NCBI GenBank assembly: GCA_003342895.1
Contig: PTFA01000024.1
Coordinates: forward strand, 7,004,580 to 7,068,579
Source of the DNA: Casuarius casuarius
Lineage: Eukaryota; Chordata; Aves; Casuariiformes; Casuariidae
DNA: 64,000 nucleotides
Direction of reading: 5' to 3'
Shown here: positions 1-13,825 of the stretch, one piece after another
Numbering within the stretch: position 1 is the first letter of the stretch
Layout of the letters: each line of letters begins with the position of its first letter
Notes under the pieces: generated by a model
The model's database searches: none
Told to the model about the DNA's origin: nothing
What the model saw: the letters and a program-made list of their open reading frames with translations, nothing else
Position numbers and translations under genes: made by a program

Positions 1-702
1 CATTAGGCTTTATTTTAACATCAGTATGCTTTTTCCGCAGAATTACTCAATGCTAGGTTCTTTTCTGTAAAAAAAGCTGATATGGCATGCAAGGCCAGTT
101 GTAAAATAAGTGAAGATATTCAAAGAGCATGGAAAAGTCATTCAACTGAAAACTGCAAAATTCCGTTTTACATTGGTGCTTTCAATGTAGAAGACAAGAC
201 GTGCTGCCAAAATTATGACATGAAATATTCAACTCTATTCTGATCTTTTTCTCTGTGTCTTGTTTTGCTAAAGATGATTTAAAACTCTACTTGTTGAATC
301 CAAAAAACAAACAGCTCATGTATATGACAGCCTGCCAAAAATGCAGGACCCTGCCCTTCGCTCAGCTCACAAGCAAGAAAAATCTCCTGAAAGTGTACTG
401 CCAGCCAGCTATGCTGCACTAAATCTCACCGTCAGAAAATAACACTGGCAGCATAATCAGCTGCGAAAGGACTGTATGCAAAGCAGTAACTTGCAAAAAT
501 CCCAGCCTATATCAGTTGGCCTCTTGAAACGATTTGTTGGTGACAGGCATCTCCTAAATTAATTTGCAAAGAATCTACATTCTCAAGATAACATTGCGTT
601 TTTATTTTCTGGAATTGGGCTGAGGCAGTACGAGAAAGGTAGATGACAAAAACATTAGGGCAAATGATTTGTAACCATCATGTCTGTCATTCATGTTGGC
701 TC

Positions 703-721
703 TTTTTTTTTTTTTTTTTTT
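703..721. repeat. T homopolymer, 19 nt
   Basis: An uninterrupted run of T that could be the poly(A) tail of an old minus-strand retroposed copy or simple slippage. It is followed by gctgtata, the same word found a few bases after the long T tract at 8628-8704, probably by chance. Confidence 0.9.
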
Positions 722-3700
722 GCTGTATATTTATGCTGGCAGTGAAACAATCGCAAGATTGATGTGTTATCAAAGAATATCTGGCAATGCTTTTAATGAA
801 CAGTTCTTTATCTTCCTAAAATTCTATCACCAAAAGAAAAAGCAAATGAGAGTGATTTCTTCGCCCTGATAAAGTTCCTCTCTTTCTGGGTACCCTGTTA
901 AATCCCGGTTTCTAGGGATATAATCTAGCAGATCATAAAAATAAATTGAAGGATTCCTCTCTCACGCACACCTTGGAAAGGACCAAATGTCATTATAAAA
1001 AGATCTCCTGAGGGAGGACCAGACTCCATCAAATTTTATATAGCAACTGAAAATAAAAAAAATAAATAAACCTACATATCCAGTAAAACACTTGTTTACC
1101 TCATGGTGTGGCCTCCCAAGAAAATGCTTGCAGTTAGTCAAAGTGATAACAAAATTATGTAATTCCCGTGCCTCTGCATGAGTGTGTAGGACTTGCCATG
1201 CGAGGACTGGATCACAGGCTGATGTGATGTGCTTTCTCCTTTAGAAATAGCTATGAACACACAAGTGAAGGCAGACATAATGCCATTAAAATTAGTAATT
1301 AATAAAGATAAAGGTTGAAATCCTGTGCCCAATGATGTCAATTCTAGTTTCCCCATTGATCTGGAAGCTGGACAAGCATTCAGTCTGTGAATATATACGA
1401 CAGTCTTTCTGTTTTCTGCAAAAATTGTATGGGTTAACTGCTTAGATCATATTCATTTCAATAGTAAAAGACAAAAATAGTCAGTATTTTGTGGTTTAAA
1501 GTATCTCAGTGTCAGGGTTTCTTTCTCTCCAAATGGCTTTTTATGTATTTCATTTTCAGTATGTACTCCTTTGTTACAGAGACTCATTATTTTTGTAGAA
1601 GTAGATTTACAATCTTTCACTCTATAACCAAAAGCCTTGCACTATTGCTTTTCCTTAAAGCCCCAGCTCCTAAGCATATGATTACACGAACATTTTAAAT
1701 GGCATTTGTTTAAAAATGTACACTTCTCGCCCTCACAGTTGTGGGAAAAAGCTTGAACACAGCAAGACAGAAAGAACACCGGGCTGAAGCAGGGTTTAAT
1801 GGGCCATGCTGTCACAGGTATCACAGGTGGCTGACTGCCCTCCAAGTTCCTTCAGAAATGCATCCATCTCCAGCTTAAAATAGTTGAGCTTTTCCGTGCT
1901 CTTTGTTGTTCCTGCTGGAAGGGCCCTTCCAGACTTACTTCTTATATTTAGAAAATTCTCGCACTCTCAATTTCTTCTTGCCAGTTCATACCCATTTGTT
2001 TCTGGGCAAGTAATGACTTTTTTGCATGAACAGCTCTTTACTCTCCTGAATATATACATCTTGCTCCAATGTATTTCTCATTCGCAAACAAATCTGCCCT
2101 TAGAAAAAGGGTCTGGGACAGAATCCAGCATTTGTTTGTTTGTTTAAGCATAAGAACTTAAGCCGTTCTCATGTGCTGGGGGATGGGGAAGTGATTCAAT
2201 TAATTTCTATTAATAATTAGAGCTAGCCATGTTGTAGCACTCCTGGAGTGAAAAAAATTGGCAGCACATGTTTTTCTGTAATGGTGCTGAACATGGTTTT
2301 GTCCCATGTCTATCAGCAAGGATACAGATGCCTAAAAATTCTTGTTGACCATCATTAGTTGCCTCTGTAAATGGGGCCTACCACACTACTGTTCCTCCTG
2401 ACTCAATTCTGAACAGGTCCTTTAGGTAAACTCCTCAAAAACACAATTAATCTCAAAACCAGTTCTGATTTCATATGGTTTGCTACTCATTTGGATCAGT
2501 TTCAACCAATTTTGCAGTGTTCCTGGTCACATGATCCATATGGGAATGTAGCTTCATGAACAAAAAGACCCTCCGTCTTTTCCTCAAAATTATCACAAAG
2601 AAAAAAAAATGCTACAGCAAATTAAAAACATGATGATTCCAGGTCAAATCAAGAGTTAACATACAATTTAAAAGCTAACTACATTGCTCAGCAAAGAGAG
2701 TAAATGTAACTTGACCAGAGTTATGCTTCCAAAGGCTTTAAACTAAGATTAATCTACTCAGCATGTTAAACTTTTGACCAACATAAATACACTTGGGGGA
2801 ACAGCTTGAAAATGGAAAAGATAACTTTAATGTCTCACCAGAGAACAATGCAAAGACACAAGATTAAGTAAGGAAACAGTTTTCAAAACTTCATTTGCAT
2901 CACCTCTCAGGGTCGGTACCTCTCTACCTGAACATTTCAATGGGTCTGACACTTCTCCCAAACCAGAGGCACACGACATCACTGCTGATATCAATATCAG
3001 GCCCAGGATGAGATTAAGTGGAGAAGATGGGTATGAACCGACTGTGAATCAAATTTAATGCAGACTCCCCAAATTCTCAAGGGGTGGACAGCAGCTTTGC
3101 AAAGGATGCTATTAAGGGGCAAACTTCTAAAAGTAAACTCAAGGGTAGGAAGCTATATATGTTTCTTGAAAGCACTTCTCTGCATTAGAAAAAAGGATGT
3201 TACTTCCCACTCATGTGGCTTTTTTCTGCAGATTTGTTTACTTGCCTGATGGAGACAGAAGCATTTGAGTCACCATAAGCTTTTCTACATTTTTTATTTA
3301 TCCTTTAGATCAGATGCATCTTCCCTCATTCTCCGTAAATCAGGCCTTCATCTCTCTCTAGAAGTTATGCCATAGCTAATAGCTTGACTCAGCAATTCGT
3401 AGGTGAAGTTTCTGCTCCATTTTATGTAAGACTAGATTAATGCAAGGCCAACTTATCTCTGAAGTCTAAGTGCCAAGTTCCTGAGCCTGCAAGATGCTAA
3501 ATTATCTCACTTCTGGGGTCCTCAGAATTTGGCAAGCTCAGAGACAAGTCCTGACAACTCATCACGAATTTCAGTACTGTTCATGATGTCTAATATAGAA
3601 AAGGCTTCACACAGGCATATGGGTTACAACTGTATAAGCAATCTAAACCATTTTGGAATCACTCTCTGGCATTGAGGCCAACTGGCTCAGGTTGGCCTAA

Positions 3701-4718
3701 GCCCCTGCTACTGACTGCTCTTCTCCTCCATATCGGGGTGGGCATGTGCAAACTGCCCAGCCCATGCCCACACCTGATCAGCGCCTGTGCTCCTTCAGGC
3801 AGCCGATGGACCCCGAAAGCAGTGAAGACACACGCGACTACAAGAATAACCCCCTGCTTCCTTTCCTCCCTGCCTCCGCTCACCACATCACGAGGTCTTT
3901 TCTACACATGCACCAATCTACAAGGCAGATCTGCAGGCTCCACTCCAGCGCTAGCTGACGCTGTGCCCTTGTCTTCTCTATGCGTCCCGCTATATGCAGT
4001 ACTTCGGTCTAATCATCTCTGTTCCTTTCCACGCTTCCTGAGTCCTGTGAGCAAAAACAGTGTCCATTGCCGTTCAGACCAAGGAAAAAAATGCATGTTT
4101 CAGAAAACTGCCTAGCAACTAGTTTCCTTATTGCAAGGAGAAAGGATATTTGCATAAGAAAACCCTCCAGCTGGAAGCCTGCAAAGACTCTGCGGGGAGC
4201 TGATTCAGTGACCAGTCCTCAAAAGAGACCTCCCTTGGCTCCTGCTCCCGCTGGGTGGCCTTTCTTTGCAGTCCCCACCGTCCCTGGGGGCAGCGGTGCG
4301 GCCCCACAAGGTGCACCAGTGCTCTGCAGCAGCTGGGCACTGCCGCTTCGGTTTCGGACTGCACTCACAGTGCTCCCGGAGATCTTCTCATTTTGTTCCC
4401 ACATCTTCTTTTCTTCACACTGTGTGCATCACAGCACAAAGTCAACAGCTTCAGCTACTAACCCTTGGAGTTCTGTCATTTACTTTGCAGATTTCCTGCC
4501 AAAAACGAAGAGCTGTGGCACTACAGTACAGCATCTCTCTTTCTAGATATTTACACACGGTTCCTCCCTGCAACTGCAAAATGACATTACTGGTTTGCAC
4601 AAAGACTTGGCCCAGGAAGCAGAACTACAGAAATCACTTCATCATTTCTGTTGCTGTTCTATGCCCTGTCTGTAGAAAATGTGGCCTGTAAACTCGCTTC
4701 CTAACGTCCCGGATAAAA

Positions 4719-4780
4719 CATTGGCTCTAGTGAAGTCAAAGGAAGAAGCTGCCGCCCATATTCAAAGTCCGATCCAGCAA
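4719..4780. repeat. Decayed dispersed repeat remnant
   Basis: Reads ...ctctagtgaagtcaaagg... then ...ttcaaagtccgatccag. On the minus strand this resembles the 'cattgacttcaatgg ... ctttggatcagg' words common in sauropsid genomes and repeated elsewhere in this window. Family not identified; the copy is short and strongly diverged. Confidence 0.35.
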
Positions 4781-6732
4781 CATTATGAACAACGCTGGGA
4801 TTGAGAAAATGGCCCTGCTATGTGCTGAACAGTTAAATGGCAGTCAAGGCATTTCAGCACCTGCAGAGAAGGCTTTGCAGGGCTGGGCTGCTACTTACAC
4901 GCAATGAGCTGACTTTGAGATTAGAGTGCTGCAAAACTCTCCAAATTTTGGTTCGTACAACTAATTTCAGTATGTGAATCATTGCTTTCCTGCAATTTAT
5001 ATCCATATGTGTGGTTATTTTTAAGACTGATTCAGTTTTGTATACATAATTTTTAAAGGGCTTTTTAAATTAATGAACATCTGTGCTAAGAACCCCTCAA
5101 CAGAAAAGCTTGTGTCAGCTGCAGGTGATGCTGACTCTGTAAACTTCCTGGTATTCTGCAGGCACACACATGGAAACTAAGGCTCTCACCTACTCCATAC
5201 ACTAGGATTAATCCTCCTGATATCCACAGCATTAAAATGCTTCAAAAAAACCTGAGGTCATCATAAATGAATTTCCATCCAACTGAAAAACTGTAGTATC
5301 TGTTTTATAATGAAAGTGGGGCCAAAAATAGTAAATTATCAAAGATTTTAACAGAAGAAAGCAGTGGGAAAATTTCCCTTTGGAAAAACCCAAACATTTG
5401 GATTAAGCTGTTGATTGCAATATATTCAGACCTTTCAGCTATAGTGTGGGTCAACAGGAACGTCTGCATTTCCTGGCACCTTTTCTGGGTGCTGCTTCCT
5501 GGCTGAACTTCTTTCCTCGAAACAAACTAGTTTTCAGTGCCGATCTCTTGATATCCTACATGAGAACCATGCTGCTGTAAATCTAGTGTGTGTGGGGGGG
5601 GGTCCCAAAGGACTAAGTAGACACCCAACTTCAGTGGATAATCAAGTCACAGAAACAAGTCCACTATGCTCTAGATCTTCTCTGCCCTTTTTAATCAGCT
5701 TCTGTTTTTCACCCTAGTCATTAGATTTTCCCTGCCTGCCTCTCCACACTGACTTCGTAGACTGAAGCACAGTGTGCTCCAGGAGCGCTCAGCTGGTTTC
5801 ACACTTGCACATGTTTCATGTGAAAAGGGACTTAAAATGTGGCAAAACAAAGTATGTTGCAACCTCCCAGTTGAAGATCTAATTTTTTTTATTACTGTCC
5901 TGTTAACCCTGCAAGACAGAGTTCAGTAATAAGTCACTGTTAAATGCAGCCCACTACAGATGCTGGACATCTGATGCTTCTCTTCCTAGGAATAATATGG
6001 AAAACTTTCTTGGACTCTCCTCTTAAGAGCTGTGTCAGTGAAAACAGATGGAAACAGAACTATAAGCAAGACCAATGACCCTGGTGTGAAGATGATGAGA
6101 AAACTCCGCTTGAGAAGTGACTGCATCTACAGCCACATTAAAAAATGATGGAACTATACTTGCTTGAGCCAAAGCTGAATTTGGCCTCTCTGTGTAGTGT
6201 TGAGCAGGTCAGGAAACTGGGATCCAAGAGAAAACACTAAGAATCAGGGATTAGCTGGGGAAAGAGCATGTTTCCTGCACACAACAAAATGTACTCTGGC
6301 ATGCACTAGCAGTAACAGGCATCAAGCCATGTTGCTAATCATTTAGCACCAGGATAATGCTCTGTTCTGGTGTATACGAGTTTCTAACCGCTGACACAGT
6401 AGTGGCCCTTAGGAAGCTCATAAAAGCCCTCTAAAATCATTAGACTTAATTCTGCTCGTGATTACGTCGCTATAAGCGCGCAGTAACCACACTGATTTCA
6501 AGGGAGCTACTTCAGCCTTGCATCTACGGAGCCAGCCTGTTATTTCCGGTGTTGTTTCCAGTTGCATGAAATCATCTGCACACGTACTCCAGGGCTGCTG
6601 GCACCCGCCGTCCTCGCCATCACCGCACATGATGCAGTGAGCCTCTGACGAAGGAGGAGAGCCGCAAAGTCCATGTAGGGAAGCAGATAGTTTCCTTTGA
6701 GCAAGGGATGCAAAAATAGCAGCTAATAAAAA

Positions 6733-6758
6733 GCCTTCAAACTGTGCCTTCAAACTGT
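6733..6758. repeat. Perfect 13-bp tandem duplication
   Basis: The unit gccttcaaactgt occurs twice in direct succession with no mismatch, a small recent duplication inside the intron. Confidence 0.95.
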
Positions 6759-8626
6759 GACAATTCAATACACACACCTACGAGGATGCCTTGACAAGCT
6801 GCCTGACTTCTCAGCAACTCCTCCTTGTTTTCTTGAGCACAGCCTCCACCAGACTCTCCCACACAGGTACTCGGCTCTGTAGTGACAGCTGAGACCTGCA
6901 GGTGTTGGCTGCTTTTGCCCTTTCTGAACAGACAGACGCTTGTTCCTCGCTGTAAACATTTGTGCTGCGGTGCTTGCCTGGCTAGCTACAGCCCAAATAA
7001 CGATAAACCAGGCTTTTCTTTTTTTAGTCCCTTGCTGTCATGCACTAATTCTCTTTGCAAATAGGCACTTGGTACTGGAAATAGCTTTAGTGAGATCACT
7101 CTTTGGTGACTATTTTACTAGCATTATCTTTTAGCAAACGTTTCATACATAGAGTCACCAGAAAACATGTATTATGCCGTTGCCAGAAATACAGCACTGT
7201 ATAATATTAGGTATTAGGCTCATACATGAAGGAAGAACTGTGCTTAGTGGGCCATTTCACTACTCTAATACCAACGTTATTGCACTGTATTCAGAGCTGC
7301 TACTCCGGATTTACTGACTAACAGTGGAGATCAGAATCTGGCCTGCTTCCCGAGAACTGTAATACTTCCAGGGTCAAAGTGGTTTCTGGAAAGGGTTTTT
7401 GCTCTTATTATGTAGAAAAAAGATCAGAAAGCTGGGTATTTTTAGAATTGGCTCGGAATATCAAATTCTGTAATCCCTAATTTTTCTGGAAGTCTTTCTG
7501 GGAGGCTCAAAAGCATAATAACTTCTCACATCTTAACTGAAAGTGCATGGGAACTGTATATCTCAAAAAGATATCCTCTTCCAAAATACTTATTTAAATA
7601 GATCAAGAAAAAAAAAACCACGAAAACCTAGGAAACTTATTTACAAACCTTCCTCACTCCCTCAGCTCTTTACTTTTTAGTCCCATGACTCTGTTTCTTT
7701 AGTCCTTCACTTGCCACGAAATTAGACAAGACCTGAATTTTAATTAAAAAAAAAACAAACAAAAGAAGCTAGAAATAAAAGAGACAATGGTCTTTCACAA
7801 CCACTAGAGGTACAAAATGTGCTAGTAGGAACTGCAAGTCATTCATGTAAGGACTGAAAAAACCTTCAATACGGGGGTCGCTCTTCATTGGAAGCAGCAG
7901 AAGATGAGAGTGGCCCAGGACGCTCTTTGACAACACGGTGATGATGTGCCAATATGACACAGGCTACTGTGAGGGTCGGATGTCTTACGGAGCATGTTTT
8001 CATTAGAGGCAGGGAAGTACTCTCTGATCCAGGAATGGGCAAAATCACATTTGGAAAATCCTGTTCACAGCTCTAATGGTTTCTGTACCAGAAAGAGACG
8101 TTTGAACTGAAAGACGTGTGGAGAAGGTTGCTAGGATGGGAAGGAAAATGGAGAACCTTCTCTCCTGATAGGCTTGTTTAACCCTCTGAAACGGGGTCTG
8201 GGAGGGGAAAGGATTACTCTTTCTAAATACATTTGAGATGTAAACACTAGGAAGGGAGAAGAAAGTTTTTTGTTGGAGGATAATGTGATCAAGTGGGTGT
8301 GAACTGGTCAGGAGTTAATTTAGGCTACAGATTAGAAAGAAAGTCTCCAATCACAAGGAGAGTGAGGTTGCGGCAGCCTTGCAGGCAATGCCTTAGCAGC
8401 AGGACACTAGTTATTTGCTACATCCACCTTGGTAAATTAATGGAAGGGGCTTTATGCCAGGGCAGGAGTAATCCAGGAATTAGAAATTCAAGCTTCAGAC
8501 TTCTGCTATCCAATTTTGTGGTACACCTGAGAGACATTTGAAAAAAAGCATATCAGTGTTTTGTTGGTGGCACCATACTTACTTATTCAATTAAATTCCT
8601 TCTTGAGGGCTTCTGTCCATCATCTG

Positions 8627-8627
<1 letters not shown>

Positions 8628-8704
<77 letters not shown>
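8628..8704. repeat. T homopolymer, 77 nt
   Basis: Seventy-seven consecutive T with no interruption, which is A77 on the strand in which the gene is transcribed. Such a pure tract suggests either a recent retroposition tail or slippage growth of an older tail; its exact length is also error-prone in sequencing. The minus-strand sequence before it (from about 8705 up) is not one I recognise as a SINE or gene, and I could not find matching target-site duplications. Confidence 0.95.
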
Positions 8705-8706
<2 letters not shown>

Positions 8707-9654
8707 CTCTTGCTGTATAATTTGGCTCTGGATTAAGTTCTGTCCCCACACTTCCTTGAGACACTGACGATAAGCAACTGCCGAAAGTTGGATGTCGGGC
8801 CAGATGTGCTCCAAGGGGCATCAGGAAACCCCAGTAATGACAGGTTGGTGCAGCTGGCTGTGTGCACTCACTGCTTGCCAGATCAGAAAGTAATTCTCAC
8901 TGAAACACACTGACAGGGACTGTTGTCACCTCGTGTTGCATGAGATGTGATGGGACTGACTTCCTGGGAGCTCTCACGTATTTTCGCCAAACATATGTTC
9001 TTTTGTAGAAGTCTAAGGGTGACGCCTTTAATTCCTCCTCTTTTCCCATGGCAGACTGTAGTTTTTATGGCTTTTGGTGTTTTGTATAGAAAGGGCTGAA
9101 AGTGTTAATGGGTGTTGGGGTTTTCTGCGTGGCTTGTGGGAGGCCTGAGGTTCATGTGGGTCTTCCTGCACTTAACACCTAACACATGGCTTCCTGCACT
9201 AGTGGAAGGCTCAGGCTCAGTAACCTATGTAACCTCATCCAATCCTACGTCCTTTGCTCTGTTTGAATTAGCAGAAGAATGACGAACATGGTGCAAGATA
9301 TGCAGGAGATATAAAGAGAAACCAGGTCACTGGACAGAACAACATCCCCTGGGGTCCTTCCACCCCATCAAGTGGAGGAAACAAATTTGTGACATAATTT
9401 CTAAACCTCTCCATCCTTTTAGGGCAAGCTGGCCCTAAAGGAAGATAGAAACCCACTTAATAGCCCCAGGCTTCAGATAGATCCACGCGTGGTTTGTACA
9501 AGCAGACGCAAAGAGTCCTTATTTCCTCCACTGTTCCTTGCACTGTTGCATAAAGGCAAGTAAGTTATACAATAGCTAAACAGAGATTACACAACTTAGC
9601 TCCGTAAATTGAAATCAGAAACAGAGCCTCTATGTTGCACTGGACAGACATAAA

Positions 9655-9745
9655 AAAAAGTGGAACGGTGAATTCTGGTCCTAATGAAGTTAATGGCAAA
9701 GCTCTTGCTTACTCCAGTGAGATCACAATTTCATCCAAAATCTTG
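9655..9745. repeat. Decayed dispersed repeat remnant
   Basis: Contains gaattctggtcctaatgaag, then ttaatggcaaagctc, then a second half with ctccagtgag and atttcatccaaaat. The order fits the old sauropsid repeat word set 'aatcctggccccattgaag ... caatggcaaa ... cttcagtggg ... atttcacccaa'. Similar pieces occur at 27413, 36610, 39610, 44070 and 56940. The repeat family is not identified. Confidence 0.45.
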
Positions 9746-11259
9746 GCTCAAGTCTGCAGCTGTCTGACCAGGCTGTATATTTAAAGCATATCCCTGTTAA
9801 GTTTTTCTGAGTACTGGGGTGAGCTGACCTTCCTTTTATTTTTTTTAGCTTTTTGCTTATGATAAAGAAACACAGAAAAGTATTTTAAGGGCAGATACTG
9901 AGCAAGCACTTGCAAACTGGAACTGTAAGCCTGAAAAGGGTCTGAAATAGTACCTTTGAGTGCAGAAACAAATATTAGCAAAGTAGTTGTTTCCATGCTT
10001 CAATGTCAATACTTCAAGCCACTGAATGCTGCAGATGAGTCACATTATTTGGGCGTCAGATGGGAAACCCCTGAGTTCAAACAGACGTCAAAAAAAGAAA
10101 AGCCCCTAATGAACTCGAAATCTAAGCTCTTCAAGTAAATAACTATGTGAAAAGATCCACTGCTCTACAAGGACTGCGGTGCAGCAGTGTCAGCAGAGCT
10201 GCTTGGCACACGGAACAAACTAATTACTTGCCAGTTCTTTTAGATTGGCCCGGGGTGGACGGCAGCGCTGGGTAAGAAAAGCCAGTGCAATTTCTTCATG
10301 TCCTCAGGCTCATCTGGTCTGACTTTTGAAAACCACTGCTGTTTCATTAAACGTTAGCATGTATACCAGGTTTTCCCCCTCCCCCAAGATTCCTGCCTAA
10401 TGAAGAAGAAAGGAAAAAAAGAAGGGAAGAAAGACCGGAAAGCTTGTGCAACCAGGGCCACGCATCACATATATTCCCAACCCAAAGGTTATTTCTCTCC
10501 CACTCTTCCCTGAAGCATCTCTTAACAACTGAGCTGATTCAATGCAGAATGTCATTAACAATCTAACAGTGAATAAGGATTGGGGATCATCCTTATTTTA
10601 CAGAAACAAACTACAAATAATCATCTTGGGCAAATCAAACATCCTGACAGGGCAGAAGTATCTCAGGAAACTGGTTCCAGTGCATTAATAAACACAACTA
10701 CCACACCATTTATTGCAGACCATTTTGGAGCTGTATAAATCCTTGTGATGAACATGAGATAAAGCTGTCAAGATTGGGGAAGCATTGCTTCCATGTATGT
10801 GATTAAGCCTGAACAGTTAAAAAGACTTACCCTGCTCTAAACAATTAGCTATGGTAGGTCAGAGCCATCCAGTGTTGTCACTGACAGTTTCATTACTCAG
10901 GCCTGCCATGAACATAATTCTCCAGGCAACCGGCTGGAGTCATTGACTGTTTCATGACCAGCTTCTGACTAGCCCACATATGGCCCAAGGAGGGCAGGCC
11001 AAAATCTCACAGGGTTGACTGTAGCTCCCAGCTTTTATCAGTGTGGAGGATGGCTGCAAGGCAGGCTGTGGCTCTGTCCCAACTGCATCAGCTAAAAGCC
11101 TGCTGGAGCCTGCTGGAAAAATGGTCTTTCCTGGTTTTATCACTGTGTGGAACAAGTGACTGACCAAATTTAAGTTTCAAATCCATGCATCATACTGCAA
11201 GCTACCTCGTCTCGCCATCAACTTGGAAGGAGACATGCTGCTTTGCACCGTCATTCACC

Positions 11260-11450
11260 CCTTTTGACCCTTGTCTGCCTATTTCACCCTTTATCCACAT
11301 CTCTCTTTCACTAACACTTCTCTCCACTTTCCCTTCCTACCTTATTCATTCCCTCTCTCACATCCATTATTGCACTCTCCACACTATTCACACTGTCCCT
11401 TTCCTTCTCCATATCTCTCCTCCCTTCTTACTCCCTGGACCCCACTCATC
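11260..11450. repeat. Pyrimidine-rich tract
   Basis: About 190 nt strongly enriched in C and T on the plus strand (purine-rich on the transcribed strand), with runs such as ctctccactttcccttcc and ttccttctccatatctctcc. It is low-complexity; the two overlapping open frames in it reflect the absence of A/G-containing stops and not coding. Confidence 0.75.
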
Positions 11451-13504
11451 CTCCTTTGGCCTCTGAATGAGAAGGGACAACGTGACAAAGATGAAGAGAA
11501 GAAGAAAGGCAATGATGGATGTGGGAACAGGAATAAACATTGATGGGAGGGAGTCAGAGAGGACACATGAGAAATGCAGTGTATCAGTTGAATGAGGGGT
11601 TTTGAGAGGCACCCAAGAACCCCACCAAGTTACCCAGAATTTCCTCTGGTGGACGCCTGCTTTCTCCAGGTCACGGCTCAGGCAGGACAAAACCTTGGCC
11701 CTGTCCTAAACTCCCACTTCACTGGTTTTTGCTTTGCTCATGTGCAAGACTCGAGCATTAAACCAAGAGGAACATGCGCAGATGAGAACACCAGAGTCAA
11801 TACAGTACCACATGCTTGTGCCAGGTCTCAGTTTTCCACAGAAAGCCCATAGGATTAGCTAGCTTCCACCCTTTTTGGATTTCATTTTTCTGTAGCAAGG
11901 AGTCACTCATTTTATTCAAAAAATAAGTACAAAGCAAGGCATTCATCATTCCAAAATGCCTTTGATTGTCAAGGCCTTTGCAAACATTCACTATTAAGCA
12001 TGAACACTTATTCTTAGGCGGAATGATAAACATGGTAAATAAATCCAGCCCTACTGAAATACAGAACAGATACATGCCTCCAGTCCCAACAAGTATTGCT
12101 CACACTTGCAAAGTCAAGAAACCTTGACCTTGGTGCTCACTGGTATCCTCTCAAGCACAAATATAGCCAGTGACTACTACTTTGTATATTTTTCCAAGTA
12201 CTGAAATGAAGTCACACCTGTTTTATGTTGATCAGAGAGTTTGAAGTGCCAAATTTCCAAAATAACAGAATATAAGACGAATCTGGTTTGTATGTTTACT
12301 AAATATTATGTTTGCTTGATCAAAAAGACAAAGAACAAAGGAAACTGCTACTTCTCAGCCGTTAAGAGAAACAATGCTCTCTTGTGCCTAGCTTCCTCTG
12401 CCCCGTCCAGCCTCAGCCAGACGTAATGGCAATCTCTTTTCAGACATCCCACAAACACTGTTGCAGAAGTGACACTGTCCTTTTTATGGACACAGCAGCC
12501 CTCTTAAGGTGGGTAAGGAAGAGGCCTTCGTTTTATCTACAAGGAATTCACTGGCAGCAAGCGATGTGGGAGGCAGGTACAGAGAATGTGCTTAACGCTG
12601 CTGAGTAGCTCATGTTACGGGACACAACTCTAGCATTTATAAACTAACAGCTTGGCCATGGATTGCCTTTCACAAAAGCCTCATAGTCCACCTCCACTCA
12701 TGAAGTTACACATGTTGTAATGAACGCAAATGCTGCCAAGTACATGACTTGCCACATAGTACAAAGTCAACATCAACAACAGTATCAGTGAACACACTCG
12801 TGCTTATCCCAGCGATTCTAGAAGCCTTTGACAAACTTCACAGATTGTTTTACGGCAACTGCGCTCAGGGAAAAAGGCCTGGGCCAGGCTATGAACATGT
12901 ACCATGGGCTACCCTTACCCACCACTGAGTTACAGCCCTCACCAGGGTGATACAACAACTGTTCGACCATAAACAGTTAAGACTAAAGAACTGACTGAAG
13001 GCAGGAAATACTTGCTGTCAACTTTTAAAGTACTGAACATATAACCAGTTCTGCATTAGTGCCTCCCTAAGTAAAATAGCTGTTTGGTTCAGCGCTGCTG
13101 TCCATCACTTATACATACAATTTGCAAAAGTTACAATTTCCATTTGTCTTAGAAATGTATAAGATCACATTTTAATAACTCCTGAGTGTTGGGCCAAATG
13201 TGATCATCCACTTTTCCTTTTTATCCGCTTCTTCCTCACTAAGGCCAAGCAAATGTGCCGAATTTTTGACCAGAGGAAAAGACCTTTCTATGATTTATTA
13301 TTAGATAAAAAGAACAACATATATAAACAACAGGACATGCCAATCTTATTAATTCTCTCCCAATTTACGAAAAAATTGTAACTCAAAACCAGCTTCTCCA
13401 TGTGCTGCCCTCTAAGTCACCTGACAGATAGCCCAGTATAAAAGGAGTATCAGTCAGATCAATGTGATGAGATGACTGAATAAGACCTCAGTTATTACTG
13501 ATTA

Positions 13505-13825
<321 letters not shown>

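Noticed and set aside
8561..8821. Open frames encoding poly-Phe or poly-Lys
   Set aside because: Pure artefact of the 77-nt T tract.
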